Below, piece by piece: positions 1 to 8,432 of a DNA stretch of 64,000 bases. The notes under the pieces were generated by a model, which was not told the DNA's origin, made no database searches, and was given only the letters and a program-made list of their open reading frames with translations. The DNA is from Hyphomonadaceae bacterium ML37 (GTDB lineage: Bacteria; Pseudomonadota; Alphaproteobacteria; Caulobacterales; Maricaulaceae): contig CP091241.1 of assembly GCA_027627685.1 (NCBI GenBank), forward strand, positions 2,542,396 to 2,606,395, in the 5' to 3' direction. A program made the position numbers and the translations under genes. How positions within the stretch are numbered: the stretch's first letter is position 1; every line of letters begins with the position of its first letter.

Positions 1-893
1 GCGAGCATGAGGCCGGGCACGCCCAGCGCGCTGTCAGGATTGAAAGTCAGCGGATCGAGGAAGTCGTCATCCACCCGGCGATAGATCACATCCACCTTGC
101 GCGGGCCTTCGGTGGTGCGCATGTAGACGCGCGCATCGTCGACATAGAGGTCGGAGCCCTCCACCAGCTCCACGCCCAGCTTGTCGGCCAGGAAAGAATG
201 CTCGTAATAGGCTGAATTATAAGGCCCCGGCGTCAGCACCACCACGCTCGGATCCTTGGCGGCGCTGTCAGGCGCGCAGGTCTTGAGCGAGTGCAGCAGC
301 ATGTCGGTGTAGTTTTCCACCGGCCGCACCGGGTATTCGCTGAACAGGTCGGGAAAGAGCCGCATCATCATTTCGCGGTTTTCCAGCATGTAGGACACGC
401 CCGACGGCGTGCGCGCATTGTCCTCCAGCACGTAGAACGCATCTTCAGACGTGCGCACCAGATCGACGCCGGCGATATGCACCCAGACATCCTGGGGCGG
501 GCGCCGGCCGGTCATCTCGGGCCGGAAATGGGGATTGGTCAGCACGATGTCGGCCGGGATGATCCCGGCGCGGATGCAGTCCTGCGCACCGTAAATGTCC
601 TTGAGGAACAGGTTCAGCGCCGCCACGCGCTGCACCAGCCCCGCTTCCAGCAGCAGCCATTCGGAGGCTGACAGGATGCGCGGCACGATGTCGAACGGGA
701 TTAGCCGCTCGCTGGCGTTGGCCTCGCCATAGACCGCGAAGGTGATGCCCATGCGCCGGAAAAAGAATTCCGCCTGCCGGGAGCGCGCTTCGAGCAGATC
801 GGGCGGCGAGTCCGCGAGCCATTTTGACAGTGCGCGATAGCTGTCACGCACCTCGCCGGCGCCGCCATGCCCGGTCATTTCATCGAAAAACAT
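1..893 (-). CDS. Circularly permuted type 2 ATP-grasp protein (5' part, runs off the window)
   Basis: The minus-strand frame from an ATG at 893-891 stays open to base 1, giving about 297 residues, so the C-terminal part lies outside the window. The translation carries the hallmarks of the DUF404/DUF407 circularly permuted ATP-grasp family: an N-terminal stretch with ERLIPFDIVPRI, the LEDNARTPSGVSYMLENR segment near the middle, and VDVIYRRVDDDFLDP near the cut end. Proteins of this family are usually encoded with alpha-E and transglutaminase-like proteins and are thought to make amide bonds in an undefined peptide product; those partners would lie beyond base 1. Substrate unknown. Family assignment is firm, function is inference. 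Confidence 0.88.
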   Translation of the reverse strand, partial: MFFDEMTGHGGAGEVRDSYRALSKWLADSPPDLLEARSRQAEFFFRRMGITFAVYGEANASERLIPFDIVPRILSASEWLLLEAGLVQRVAALNLFLKDIYGAQDCIRAGIIPADIVLTNPHFRPEMTGRRPPQDVWVHIAGVDLVRTSEDAFYVLEDNARTPSGVSYMLENREMMMRLFPDLFSEYPVRPVENYTDMLLHSLKTCAPDSAAKDPSVVVLTPGPYNSAYYEHSFLADKLGVELVEGSDLYVDDARVYMRTTEGPRKVDVIYRRVDDDFLDPLTFNPDSALGVPGLML

Positions 894-1006
894 CACACCC
901 TGCCTCTGGCTCCCTCAGAGTGTGGGCGTCATGCCATGGTCACTGCAATGAAAATGTTGCAATGCGGCGCAGTTGGGAGGCCATATCAGGATCGGCGCGC
1001 CAGCCC

Positions 1007-1312
1007 CTAGATCGGCATGCGCATGATTTCCTGATAGGCGCGGATCACCTGGTCGCGCACGGCGATGGCGGTTTCCAGCTGGACTTCCGCCGCGGCCATG
1101 GCGGTGACCACATCGGTCAGTTCCGCGCGGCCCATGACGGCCTGTGTGGACTGGGTTTCAGCCGCCGCCACGCTGGTCTGGAGCGCGCTGACCGCGTCAG
1201 TGACGAGGCTGGCGAAACCGCTCGATTCACCTGTGGGCGCAGGCGCGGGCGCGGCGGCGCCGCTGGCGGCCTGGGCCGCCTGGGCATAGGCGCGGAGAGC
1301 GGCGAGATCCAT
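1007..1312 (-). CDS. fliE: Flagellar hook-basal body complex protein FliE
   Basis: A 101-residue protein of the size and composition of FliE, the adaptor between the MS ring and the proximal rod. The N-terminal third is Ala/Pro-rich and low complexity; the C-terminal two thirds (from about residue 32) form the conserved helix pair ending in [17 protein letters not shown], typical of the family. It is the last gene of a leftward flgB-flgC-fliE group, starting 10 bases after flgC stops. The protein acts at the inner membrane/periplasm boundary, exported by the flagellar type III system. Stop codon is TAG. Confidence 0.93.
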   Translation of the reverse strand: MDLAALRAYAQAAQAASGAAAPAPAPTGESSGFASLVTDAVSALQTSVAAAETQSTQAVMGRAELTDVVTAMAAAEVQLETAIAVRDQVIRAYQEIMRMPI

Positions 1313-1322
1313 GGGTTAACTC

Positions 1323-1736
1323 CTAGCGGCGCAGCAGATCCAGGGTGCGCTCCAGCATGCGGCGCGAGCCTTCGATCATGGTGAGATTGGCTTCATAGCT
1401 GCGCTGGGCCTCGCGCATGTCCATGAGTTCGATGAGCGAGGACACATTGGGATAGCGCACATAGCCCTCGTCATCCGCGCCCGGGTGGCCGGGCTGGTAG
1501 ACCGACCGAAAATCGCGGTCGTCCAGGCGCACATCGGTCATGCGGGCCACCTGCGCGCCGGTTTCGCGGTCGAGCTCGGCGCGGAACACCGGGATCTGGC
1601 GCTGGTACGGATTGGCGTCGGGCGTTTGCGCCGCAGAATCGGCGTTGGCCAGATTCTCCGCAATGATGCGCATGCGCGCCGATTGCGCGCGCAGACCCGA
1701 GGCGGAGATGTGCAGAACGTCGTGGGAGCGGTCCAT
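1323..1736 (-). CDS. flgC: Flagellar basal-body rod protein FlgC
   Basis: This 137-residue protein has the family N-terminus LHISASGLRAQSARMRIIAENLANADS, which forms the helical rod-assembly domain, and a C-terminal helix MDMREAQRSYEANLTMIEGSRRML that packs with it. Length matches FlgC (about 135-140). It builds part of the proximal rod and is exported through the flagellar type III apparatus. It lies between flgB (24-base gap) and fliE (10-base gap), so all three are likely one transcript. An RBS-like GGAGG lies just upstream of the ATG. Confidence 0.95.
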   Translation of the reverse strand: MDRSHDVLHISASGLRAQSARMRIIAENLANADSAAQTPDANPYQRQIPVFRAELDRETGAQVARMTDVRLDDRDFRSVYQPGHPGADDEGYVRYPNVSSLIELMDMREAQRSYEANLTMIEGSRRMLERTLDLLRR

Positions 1737-1760
1737 GGATCAGACCTCCTTGTCAGGGAC

Positions 1761-2171
1761 TTAGGCGCCGGGCCCGCGCGCCGCCATGCGGATCAGCGTG
1801 AGGCTTTTCTGGTACAGGCTGACGGCGGTTTCGTATTGCATGCGCGTCTCGCTGGCGCGCGCCATCTGTTCTTCGAGCACCACCGAATTGCCGTTGGCCG
1901 TGGTTTCGCTGTCGGGCGTGCGCTCGGTGCGGAAGCGGCCCGCCGCGTCCGCCTGGCCGGCGATATGGCGCGCATCGGTGCGCTGCAGCCCCGCGCTCGG
2001 ACGCGCCCGTCCCTCCAGCGCCTGCTCGAAAGACGCGCGCGACAGGTCCGAGGGGGTGAAGCCGGGCGTGTCGGCATTGGCGACGTTCTGGGCCAGCGTG
2101 CGCTGACGCGCGGCGTGGAAGCCCATCGCCTCGCGCAACATGGACAGAAGCGGAATGTCGTCTGAGCGCAT
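1761..2171 (-). CDS. flgB: Flagellar basal-body rod protein FlgB
   Basis: A 136-residue proximal rod protein. Its N-terminal half has the family segment ARQRTLAQNVANADTPGF (about residues 21-38), and the C-terminal helix has LEEQMARASETRMQYETAVSLY, as expected for FlgB. It is the first gene of the leftward flgB-flgC-fliE group; its 5' flank holds a CtrA-type box at 2228-2242 shared with the divergent fliO-fliP operon. It is exported by the flagellar type III system and polymerises in the rod below FlgC. Confidence 0.94.
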   Translation of the reverse strand: MRSDDIPLLSMLREAMGFHAARQRTLAQNVANADTPGFTPSDLSRASFEQALEGRARPSAGLQRTDARHIAGQADAAGRFRTERTPDSETTANGNSVVLEEQMARASETRMQYETAVSLYQKSLTLIRMAARGPGA

Positions 2172-2227
2172 GAGCGCCTCGCTCCGTTCTGGAGTTTGAC
2201 TGTGGCGTTAACCCTCTCGCGCGCCGG

Positions 2228-2242
2228 TTAAGACAGGCTTAA
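2228..2242. promoter_or_regulatory. CtrA-type binding box between flgB and fliO
   Basis: The sequence TTAA-gacaggc-TTAA, followed by C, is an exact match to the CtrA full-site consensus TTAA-N7-TTAA(C). It sits 57 bases upstream of flgB and 96 bases upstream of fliO. CtrA is known to drive early (class II) flagellar genes in Caulobacter and relatives, so control of one or both operons by this site is likely. A further lone TTAAC half-site lies at 2208-2212. No direct evidence of binding; the match and the context are the support. Confidence 0.72.
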
Positions 2243-2337
2243 CCGATGGGCCGACTCCCGCTAGGCCTTGGACTGTCCCGGCGTGCGCGCGAGCCGCGCG
2301 GACGCGGCGGCAGGGTTTCAATCGGCAAGGCGCAGGC

Positions 2338-2736
2338 GTGGATCAGGTTGATTTCATACGCTTTTTCGCAGCACTCATTCTGGTGCTGGGCCTGCTCGGC
2401 GGGTTCTGGGTGATTCTGCGCAAGGGCTGGCTGCCGTCGGGGTTTTCCGGCCTGGTCAATCTGCAGCCCGCGCGCGGCGCCCGCCGCCTCAGCATCCGCG
2501 AAAGCCTGCTGCTCGACCCGCGCCGGCGCGTGGTGATCGTGCGCGCGGACGGCATCGAACACGTGGTGCTGCTGGGCGCGTCGGGCGAGACAGTGCTCGA
2601 CACCCGCCCCGCCCCGCCCGAACCGGTATTCGAGCCGGTGTTTGAATCCGCTCCGGACGTGGATAGCGAACCGGACCCCGACATGGACAGCGATGCGGAT
2701 AGCGCGGCCCGCAGAGCCGGGGACAGCCAGCCATGA
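2338..2736 (+). CDS. fliO: Flagellar biosynthetic protein FliO
   Basis: A 132-residue protein with a GTG start. One transmembrane segment (about residues 8-27, FFAALILVLGLLGGFWVIL) precedes a small cytoplasmic domain with LSIRESLLLDPRRRVVIVRADGIEHVVLLG, the usual FliO pattern, and then a long acidic Pro/Glu/Asp tail. FliO is an accessory factor for assembly of the FliP pore of the flagellar export gate. The stop codon overlaps the fliP start (ATGA at 2733-2736), indicating translational coupling, which supports the identification of this poorly conserved protein. Confidence 0.88.
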   Translation: MDQVDFIRFFAALILVLGLLGGFWVILRKGWLPSGFSGLVNLQPARGARRLSIRESLLLDPRRRVVIVRADGIEHVVLLGASGETVLDTRPAPPEPVFEPVFESAPDVDSEPDPDMDSDADSAARRAGDSQP

Positions 2737-3530
2737 AACCGGGGTTTTCGGGGTCAAGCGGGTGGGGCCATGTGTTCAAAGCGGCGCTTTATGTGTCATT
2801 GGGCCTCGTTCTTGTGACGCTGGCCGCCGGCGCGGCGGACGCGCAGGCGATCAGCATTGATCTGGGCGAGGAAGGCGGCGGCCTGACCGAGCGGGTGGTC
2901 CAGCTCATCGTGCTTCTGACGGTGCTCAGCCTGGCGCCGTCCATCATCATCATGACGACGAGCTTCGTGCGCATCGTGGTGGTGCTGAGCCTTTTGCGCA
3001 CCGCCATCGGCCTGCAGCAGAGCCCGCCCAATGCGGTGCTCATCTCGCTGGCGCTGTTCCTGACCGCCTTCATCATGGCGCCGGTCTTCACCCAGTCCTG
3101 GGAGCAGGGCCTGTCGCCCTATATCGACGGCCAGATGGAGACCGGCGAGGCGTTCACCGCCACCACTGCGCCGGTGAAAACCTTCATGCTCGCGCAGACC
3201 CGCGAGGATGATCTGGCGCTGTTCATCTCCATCGCCGGGATCGAGCCGGAAAACGCCGAAGCCATCCCCTTCCAGGTGGTCGCCCCGGCCTTCATGATTT
3301 CAGAACTGCGCCGGGCGTTCGAGATCGGGTTCCTGCTGTTCATCCCCTTCCTGATCATCGACCTGGTGGTGGCCTCCATCCTCATGTCCATGGGCATGAT
3401 GATGCTGCCCCCCATCGTGATCTCGCTGCCGTTCAAGCTGATCTTCTTCGTGCTGGTGGATGGCTGGCGCCTGGTGGTCGGCTCGCTGGTGCAGAGCTTT
3501 GATCTGAGTGTGGTGCCGCCGCCTGGGTAG
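2733..3530 (+). CDS. fliP: Flagellar type III export gate protein FliP
   Basis: A 265-residue polytopic protein with a cleavable-looking signal peptide (about residues 14-38, ending ADAQA) and the highly conserved FliP signatures LAPSIIIMTTSFVRIVVVLSLLR, QSPPNAVLISLALFLT and the C-terminal MMMLPPIVISLPFKLIFFVLVDGW. FliP pentamers with FliQ and FliR form the export channel of the basal body in the inner membrane. It is translated with fliO through an ATGA overlap. No fliQ/fliR follow; instead a repeat element and a convergent gene end the operon. TAG stop. Confidence 0.97.
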   Translation: MKPGFSGSSGWGHVFKAALYVSLGLVLVTLAAGAADAQAISIDLGEEGGGLTERVVQLIVLLTVLSLAPSIIIMTTSFVRIVVVLSLLRTAIGLQQSPPNAVLISLALFLTAFIMAPVFTQSWEQGLSPYIDGQMETGEAFTATTAPVKTFMLAQTREDDLALFISIAGIEPENAEAIPFQVVAPAFMISELRRAFEIGFLLFIPFLIIDLVVASILMSMGMMMLPPIVISLPFKLIFFVLVDGWRLVVGSLVQSFDLSVVPPPG

Positions 3531-3550
3531 GTGGGGTGGGGCTGCTTATC

Positions 3551-3699
3551 CTCCCCCGCTTGCGGGGGAGGTGGCCCGTAGGGCCGGAGGGGGGAATGAC
3601 GCATCTGCGAGGGCTGAGAATGAACGCTCTGCCGCACCCCCCCTCGCCGCTTCGCGCGTTCGACGCTTCGCGTCTCACCCCACCCGCAAGCGGGGGGAG
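3551..3699. repeat. MITE/REP-like palindromic element between convergent genes
   Basis: The 149-base stretch between fliP and the convergent phzF gene starts with CTCCCCCGCTTGCGGG and ends with CCCGCAAGCGGGGGGAG, near-perfect inverted terminal copies. The left end itself folds (CTCCCCCGC-tt-GCGGGGGAG, 3551-3570), followed by a second hairpin GGCCC-gta-GGGCC at 3573-3585. The right half contains short alternating GCTTCGCG motifs. Such GC-rich palindromic intergenic elements are scattered in Caulobacterales genomes. No second copy was found in this window. It may also act as a terminator for both genes. Confidence 0.65.
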
Positions 3700-3717
3700 A
3701 TGAAGGACGGCGCCCCC

Positions 3718-4536
3718 CTAAACCCGCACCACCCCATCCAGATACCGCCTCGCGGTCCCGGTCAGCGTCACGCGGCCATTCCCGCCCAGCGTCATCTCCA
3801 GCGCGCCGGGGCGGGGGCCGATCTGGCGGGCGGTGAGGGTTTGGCGGCCAAGGCGCTGTGCCCAGTAGGGGGCGAGGGTGGCGTGGGCCGAGCCGGTGAC
3901 GGGGTCTTCGTCGACGCCGCTGGCGGGTGCGAAGAAGCGTGAGACCACGTCGGCGCTGGCGCCCGGCGCGGCAGCAATGACATTGATCCCGGCAGCCTTG
4001 AGCGCACTGATGTCCGGGCGCAGGCCGGCCACAATCGCTTCGTCGCCATAGACCAGCATCTGATAGCGCGCGCCGTGGACGCGCTCGATGTCGAAGGCGG
4101 CCTCCGGCGCGCCGGCGCCGAGCGCGGCGATCGCCTCCGGGGCTGCATCGGCGGGCTTATACCCGATCGCCGGCAGATCCATGGCGTAGCGGTCGATACC
4201 TGCGCGGGTGACGCTCAAAATACCTGACCGGGTGTCGAACCGCGCCGTATCGCCCGCCACATGGCCCTCTTCAAACAGCCAGACGGCGCTGGCCAGGGTG
4301 GCGTGGCCGCACAGATCCACCTCCACGCCGGGCGTAAACCAGCGCAGGCGCCAGAGATCCGCCTCGCCCGAGGCTTCGAGGAACGCCGTCTCGGACAGAT
4401 TGTTCGACGAGGCGATGCCCAGCCGGTCCGCGTCGCTCATGGGCGCGCTCAGCACCATCACGCCCGCCGGATTGCCGGTATGGGGCGCGTCCCCGTCGGG
4501 GAAGGCGTGCAGCTCGGCGTAAGGCAGGCTGATCAT
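3718..4536 (-). CDS. PhzF family isomerase/epimerase
   Basis: A 272-residue PhzF-fold protein. The start at 4536 gives MISLPYAELHAFPDG, followed by GNPAGV and NNLSETAFLE (the proposed catalytic Glu is residue 49). The second half has FFAPASGVDEDPVTGSAH, the family signature that lines the active site. PhzF relatives catalyse proton-shift isomerisation of small acids; in organisms without phenazine genes their substrate is usually unknown, and no phenazine genes lie nearby. The start codon overlaps the stop of the upstream thioredoxin-like gene (ATGA, 4533-4536), so the two are translationally coupled. Confidence 0.9.
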   Translation of the reverse strand: MISLPYAELHAFPDGDAPHTGNPAGVMVLSAPMSDADRLGIASSNNLSETAFLEASGEADLWRLRWFTPGVEVDLCGHATLASAVWLFEEGHVAGDTARFDTRSGILSVTRAGIDRYAMDLPAIGYKPADAAPEAIAALGAGAPEAAFDIERVHGARYQMLVYGDEAIVAGLRPDISALKAAGINVIAAAPGASADVVSRFFAPASGVDEDPVTGSAHATLAPYWAQRLGRQTLTARQIGPRPGALEMTLGGNGRVTLTGTARRYLDGVVRV

Positions 4537-5102
4537 GCGCCGCCTGCGCCGGTGTCGACCCGGCCAGCATCTGCGGGCACAGGCGCGGTGACGAGGGCGG
4601 TGAGCCAGTCGGCGACTTCCTGAGGGCGGCGCTCGCGGGCGGTGCGCCACTGCGCGGCGTCGGCGCGATTGACCACCTCACCGTCCGCCGTGACCACCAC
4701 GACGGTGGGATAGCCGGTGAGGCCATCCTCATAGCCAAAGCGGGCGATGGCGTCGGCATTGAGCTCGCCGGTGCGTTCGGCGTCGATCTTCACCACCACG
4801 AAATGCGCGTCGACGAACTCGGCCATCGCCGGAATGGTCAGCATGCCGCCAAAGATGCGGCAATCGGGGCACCAGTCGCCGCCAAAGATCGCCAGCACGC
4901 GCTTGTTCTCGCGCGCCGCGGTTTCGAACGCCGCGTCCAGCGCGGCCATGGCCGGGGGCGCTTCGGCGTAGGCATTGTCCAGGATCTCGAAGGCGATCCC
5001 GTCGGGGATGGCGGGGGTTTCGATGACGCGGTCTCCGGTATCGCCGCCGCAAGCGGCCAGGGTGAGGGTCAGGGCGAGCAAGGCGGGCACGGCAAGGCGC
5101 AT
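4533..5102 (-). CDS. Thioredoxin-fold lipoprotein
   Basis: The start at 5102 gives a 189-residue precursor with a lipoprotein signal peptide (LALTLTLAAC, lipidated Cys 18). The mature domain is thioredoxin-like with an active-site WCPDC at residues 77-81 and the cis-proline region GYPTVVVV. Spacing and the DWCPDCR motif resemble thioredoxin_7/DsbD-gamma-like proteins that reduce or isomerise disulfides in the periplasm. An upstream in-frame ATG at 5153 would place the signal peptide internally and is disfavoured. It is coupled to the phzF gene by a 4-base overlap. Redox partner not visible here. Confidence 0.85.
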   Translation of the reverse strand: MRLAVPALLALTLTLAACGGDTGDRVIETPAIPDGIAFEILDNAYAEAPPAMAALDAAFETAARENKRVLAIFGGDWCPDCRIFGGMLTIPAMAEFVDAHFVVVKIDAERTGELNADAIARFGYEDGLTGYPTVVVVTADGEVVNRADAAQWRTARERRPQEVADWLTALVTAPVPADAGRVDTGAGGA

Positions 5103-5225
5103 GGCGCGGTCTCCGGGAAACGGCCGCAGTGCGGCCTGATCATCCCGTGTCACCTAACTGTGCGCTGCACCATAACAAGCCAAGCCGCCCTTACCCATGA
5201 TTTAGCAAAGCTCAATGATCGCCTT

Positions 5226-6518
5226 CTACAGCCCCGCATCGCTCTGGCCCGGATCGGCCTTCAGGCGCAGGCGGGTGATCTGGTTGCGCTTGCGTTCGAG
5301 GATTTCAAACTGCACGCCGTGGAAGCGGAAGACCTGACCGGTTTCGGGGATGGTCTGGGCTTCATGGATCACCAGACCGGCGATGGTCACCGCTTCCTCA
5401 TTGGGCAAGTCCCAGTCCAGCGCGCGGTTGACGTCGCGGATCGGGGTGGCGCCATCGACCAGCACGAAGCCGTCGGCGGTGCGCGCCACGCCCGCCGGGG
5501 TGACATCGTGCTCGTCCTGAATCTCGCCGACAATCTCTTCGAGAATATCCTCCAGCGTCACCACGCCCATCAGGGCGCCATACTCATCCACCACCAGGGC
5601 GAAGTGCTCGCGCTTGGTGCGGAAAGCCGACAACTGGTCCTGCACCGGGGTGGTCTCGGGCACGAACCAGGCCTCGCGCATGATGGCCTGGATGTCGAGC
5701 CCTTCGGGATCGCCGCCGGCCTGGCGCAAGGCCCGGGCCAGATCGCGCACATGCAGCACGCCGACGATGTTCTCGGTGTCGCCCTGATAGAGCGGCAGGC
5801 GGGTGTGCGGGCTGTGCAGCGCCGTTTCAACGATGAGATTATTGGGCGCGTCGAAATCGAGCATGATCAAATTCTTGCGGTGGACCATGATGTCCACGAC
5901 GCTCAAATCGCCCAGATCCAGCACGCCGCCCAGCATGTCGCGGTCCGATTTGACCAGCGAGGCTTCCTGGTGGTGCAGATCGATCTGGCCGCGAATCTCC
6001 TCGCGCGCTGAGAGCACCGGCCCCTCCACCCGCGCGCCCAGCAGGCGCAGCGTGGTGCGCACCACCGCCTGCACCGCCGCCACCACCGGCGCGAAGACCA
6101 GCACGAAGAAGCGCAAAGGCAAGGACACGATCAGCGCCAGCCGGTCCGGGTTGGACAGGGCGTAAGTCTTGGGCAGCACCTCGGCGAAGATCAGCACCAG
6201 AAGCGTCATCACCAGCGTGGCCACCGGCACGCCGGCATCGCCGAACATCGCCAGGAACACCGCCGCGGCGATGGAGGAGGCCAGGATATTGACCATGTTA
6301 TTGCCCAAAAGGATCGCGCCGATCAGGCTTTCACGGTCGGCGATCAGCCGGTTCACACGGGCCGCGCGGTGATCTTTATCCTTCTCCAGCGTCAGCATGC
6401 GCGCGCGAGAGGTGGCGGTCAGCGCGGTTTCCGAGCCTGAAAAGAAGGCCGAGCACGCCAGCAGGAAGACGATGACAAGGCCCGCCCAGATCATCCAGGG
6501 TTCCAATACGATCGTCAC
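5226..6518 (-). CDS. CorC/HlyC family protein with CNNM (DUF21) and CBS domains
   Basis: A 430-residue membrane protein. The N-terminal DUF21/CNNM region (about residues 10-190) has FFSGSETALTATSRARM and three further hydrophobic segments with LVLIFAEVLPKTYA. A CBS-domain pair follows (about 205-330; VVDIMVHRKNLIML, FALVVDEYGALMGVVTLEDILEEIVGEI) and a C-terminal CorC_HlyC domain (about 345-425). Family members are linked to magnesium/cobalt efflux or resistance rather than haemolysis. The gene overlaps aroB upstream by 4 bases (ATGA), a pairing with aroB/aroK also known from Caulobacter. Confidence 0.93.
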   Translation of the reverse strand: MTIVLEPWMIWAGLVIVFLLACSAFFSGSETALTATSRARMLTLEKDKDHRAARVNRLIADRESLIGAILLGNNMVNILASSIAAAVFLAMFGDAGVPVATLVMTLLVLIFAEVLPKTYALSNPDRLALIVSLPLRFFVLVFAPVVAAVQAVVRTTLRLLGARVEGPVLSAREEIRGQIDLHHQEASLVKSDRDMLGGVLDLGDLSVVDIMVHRKNLIMLDFDAPNNLIVETALHSPHTRLPLYQGDTENIVGVLHVRDLARALRQAGGDPEGLDIQAIMREAWFVPETTPVQDQLSAFRTKREHFALVVDEYGALMGVVTLEDILEEIVGEIQDEHDVTPAGVARTADGFVLVDGATPIRDVNRALDWDLPNEEAVTIAGLVIHEAQTIPETGQVFRFHGVQFEILERKRNQITRLRLKADPGQSDAGL

Positions 6519-7618
6519 CGTTCAATCTCCTCTTGAAGGAAGCGTTCCAGATCAGCCCGGTCGGCCCCGGGGACGATATACGCGCCGCCCAGGGCGCGCG
6601 CGAGCACCAGCGTGATCGCGCCGCCGGCATTCTTCTTGTCAGACCCCATGCGCGCCACCAGCCGGGCGGCGTCAAACGGCCCGCCGGGCAGGTTCGCGAT
6701 GCGCGCGGGCAGGCCGGCGGCGGCGATATGCGCTTCAGCGCGATCGGCATCGGCCCGCGGGCATACGCCCAGCCGGACTGAATAGCGCATCGCCAGCACC
6801 AGACCGGCGGCCACCGCCTCGCCATGGATCAGCGCGCCTTTGGCGGCTTCCGCCTCGAAGGCGTGGGCGAAGGTGTGGCCCAGATTGAGCAAGGCGCGCG
6901 CGCCGCGCTCATGTTCGTCGCCCGCCACGATGCGCGCCTTGAAGGCCACGGCGTCGGCGATGGCTTCAGTCAGCGCATCGCCCTCCAGCGCTTTGGGTCC
7001 CAGCGCTTCGAGACGCTCGAACAGGGCCCGGTCGGCGATCATCCCGGCCTTGACGATCTCGGCATAGCCCGCGCGGATTTCGCGCTGGGGGAGCGTGGCG
7101 AGAAAGCCGGTATCGGCGATCACGAGAGACGGCTGATGAAACGCGCCGGCGAGATTTTTGCCGTGACGGGTATTGATGCCGGTCTTGCCGCCCACCGAGC
7201 TGTCCACCTGGGCCAGCAGGGTGGTGGGGATTTGCACGAACGGGCAGCCGCGCTTCATCACTGAAGCCGCGAAACCGGCGAGATCGCCGACGGTGCCGCC
7301 GCCAAAGGCGATCAGCGCCTCGCCGCGCTCCATGCCCTGATCGAGCATCCAGTCGACCAGCGTTTCCAGCCCGGCCCAGGTCTTGGCGCCCTCGCCGCCG
7401 TCGATCTCACAGATGACCGGCAAAAGGCCGGCGCCGGCCAGAACGCCTTCCAGGCGGCCGGCATGTTGGGCCAGCGCGTTTCTGTCAGCGGCGATCAGGG
7501 CCCGGCCGCGCGGACAGTGCGCCGCCAGCTGGCCTGCGCCCGCCTCCAGCGCGCGCGCGCCGATCAGCACGTCATAGCTGCGCGCGCCCAGCGCGACGGT
7601 GACGGTGAGGCAGGTCAT
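6515..7618 (-). CDS. aroB: 3-Dehydroquinate synthase
   Basis: This 367-residue protein converts DAHP to 3-dehydroquinate, the second step of the shikimate pathway, using NAD and a divalent metal. Diagnostic segments are IDGGEGAKTW, FGGGTVGDLAGFAASVMKRG, QIPTTLLAQVDSSVGGKTGIN (about residues 135-155) and the metal-binding LNLGHTFAHAFE and IHGEAVAAG. Length is normal. The stop overlaps the start of the CorC-type gene, and its own start overlaps the aroK stop (ATGA at 7615-7618), forming an aroK-aroB-corC operon. Confidence 0.97.
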   Translation of the reverse strand: MTCLTVTVALGARSYDVLIGARALEAGAGQLAAHCPRGRALIAADRNALAQHAGRLEGVLAGAGLLPVICEIDGGEGAKTWAGLETLVDWMLDQGMERGEALIAFGGGTVGDLAGFAASVMKRGCPFVQIPTTLLAQVDSSVGGKTGINTRHGKNLAGAFHQPSLVIADTGFLATLPQREIRAGYAEIVKAGMIADRALFERLEALGPKALEGDALTEAIADAVAFKARIVAGDEHERGARALLNLGHTFAHAFEAEAAKGALIHGEAVAAGLVLAMRYSVRLGVCPRADADRAEAHIAAAGLPARIANLPGGPFDAARLVARMGSDKKNAGGAITLVLARALGGAYIVPGADRADLERFLQEEIER

Positions 7619-8175
7619 GAGCCCGCCGTCTCCATCCAGCCTTGGAGCGCCTCGACCACGCGCTGGGTGGTCGCGTCGTGGGAGCCGGCTGCACTGTCCA
7701 CGATGATGTCGGCCTCGCCATAGGCCGGCGCGCGCGCCTCGATGAGGCGGGCCATCACCTCGCGCGGGTCTTCGGTCTCCAGCAGGGGCCGTGCGCCGGG
7801 CCGCCGGCCGACCCGCTCCATCAGCGTATCAAGATCAGCGCGCAGCCAGATCGACACAGCGGCGGCTTTCACCACCTCGCGCACAGCCTCCTGCACAAAG
7901 GCGCCGCCGCCCAGCGCCAACACCATCGGTTTGGGCGATTCCAGGATGCGCGCGATCACCCGGCGCTCGCCGTCGCGGAACGCCGCTTCGCCGAAATCGG
8001 CGAAGATTTCAGGGATGGGACGGCCCGCCGAGCGCTCGATCTCTTCATCGGCGTCCACGAAGGGGCGGTTGAGGCGTGCGGCCAGCCGGCGTCCGACCGT
8101 GGTCTTGCCCACGCCCATCAGTCCGACCAGCACGACGGGGCGCGCAAGGTCGCGCAGGGGATCGGCCTGGGTCAT
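7615..8175 (-). CDS. aroK: Shikimate kinase
   Basis: The start at 8175 gives 186 residues, the normal size. The P-loop GLMGVGKTT (about residues 18-26), the shikimate-binding DADEEIERSAGRPI region, the GGGAF motif and the lid REPARPLL-like segment (GRRPGARPLLE) are all present. The enzyme phosphorylates shikimate with ATP in the cytoplasm. An open frame extends further upstream but has no family similarity, and the upstream 115-base gap to the divergent small membrane gene is enough for a promoter. It is translationally coupled to aroB downstream. Confidence 0.95.
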   Translation of the reverse strand: MTQADPLRDLARPVVLVGLMGVGKTTVGRRLAARLNRPFVDADEEIERSAGRPIPEIFADFGEAAFRDGERRVIARILESPKPMVLALGGGAFVQEAVREVVKAAAVSIWLRADLDTLMERVGRRPGARPLLETEDPREVMARLIEARAPAYGEADIIVDSAAGSHDATTQRVVEALQGWMETAGS

Positions 8176-8290
8176 GGAGTGTCTATACGCCAGCGCGGGC
8201 CGGCGCCGCAATCGGTGCGCCTGTCTGGAAAACGCCCCAATCTCCTGCTTTATTGAGATATCTACAATTTCGCGATGGAGGCGGCGGCTT

Positions 8291-8431
8291 ATGAGGGGTT
8301 TTCTGGTGGGTCTGGTGGCGGTGATTTTGATCGCCGGGGGCGGGTTCGTCGCCCTTCTGGTGATCGCCGAGTCCGGCGCGCCGGAACCGGGCGAGATCCG
8401 CACCGATGTCAGCGAAGAGCTGGGGCTCTGA
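8291..8431 (+). CDS. Small single-pass membrane protein, unknown function
   Basis: A 46-residue frame, ATG at 8291 and TGA at 8429-8431, encodes one hydrophobic segment (GFLVGLVAVILIAGGGFVALLVIA, about residues 3-26) and a short acidic tail ending DVSEELGL. A GGAGGCGGC purine-rich stretch lies 5-13 bases upstream of the ATG. The next gene starts one base after its stop, so the two are probably co-translated. No homologue is recognised; topology prediction is the only functional clue. Confidence 0.6.
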   Translation: MRGFLVGLVAVILIAGGGFVALLVIAESGAPEPGEIRTDVSEELGL

Positions 8432-8432
8432 C

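Noticed and set aside
3718..4536. Phenazine biosynthesis
   Set aside because: PhzF homologues are common in organisms that make no phenazines, and no other phz genes are present.
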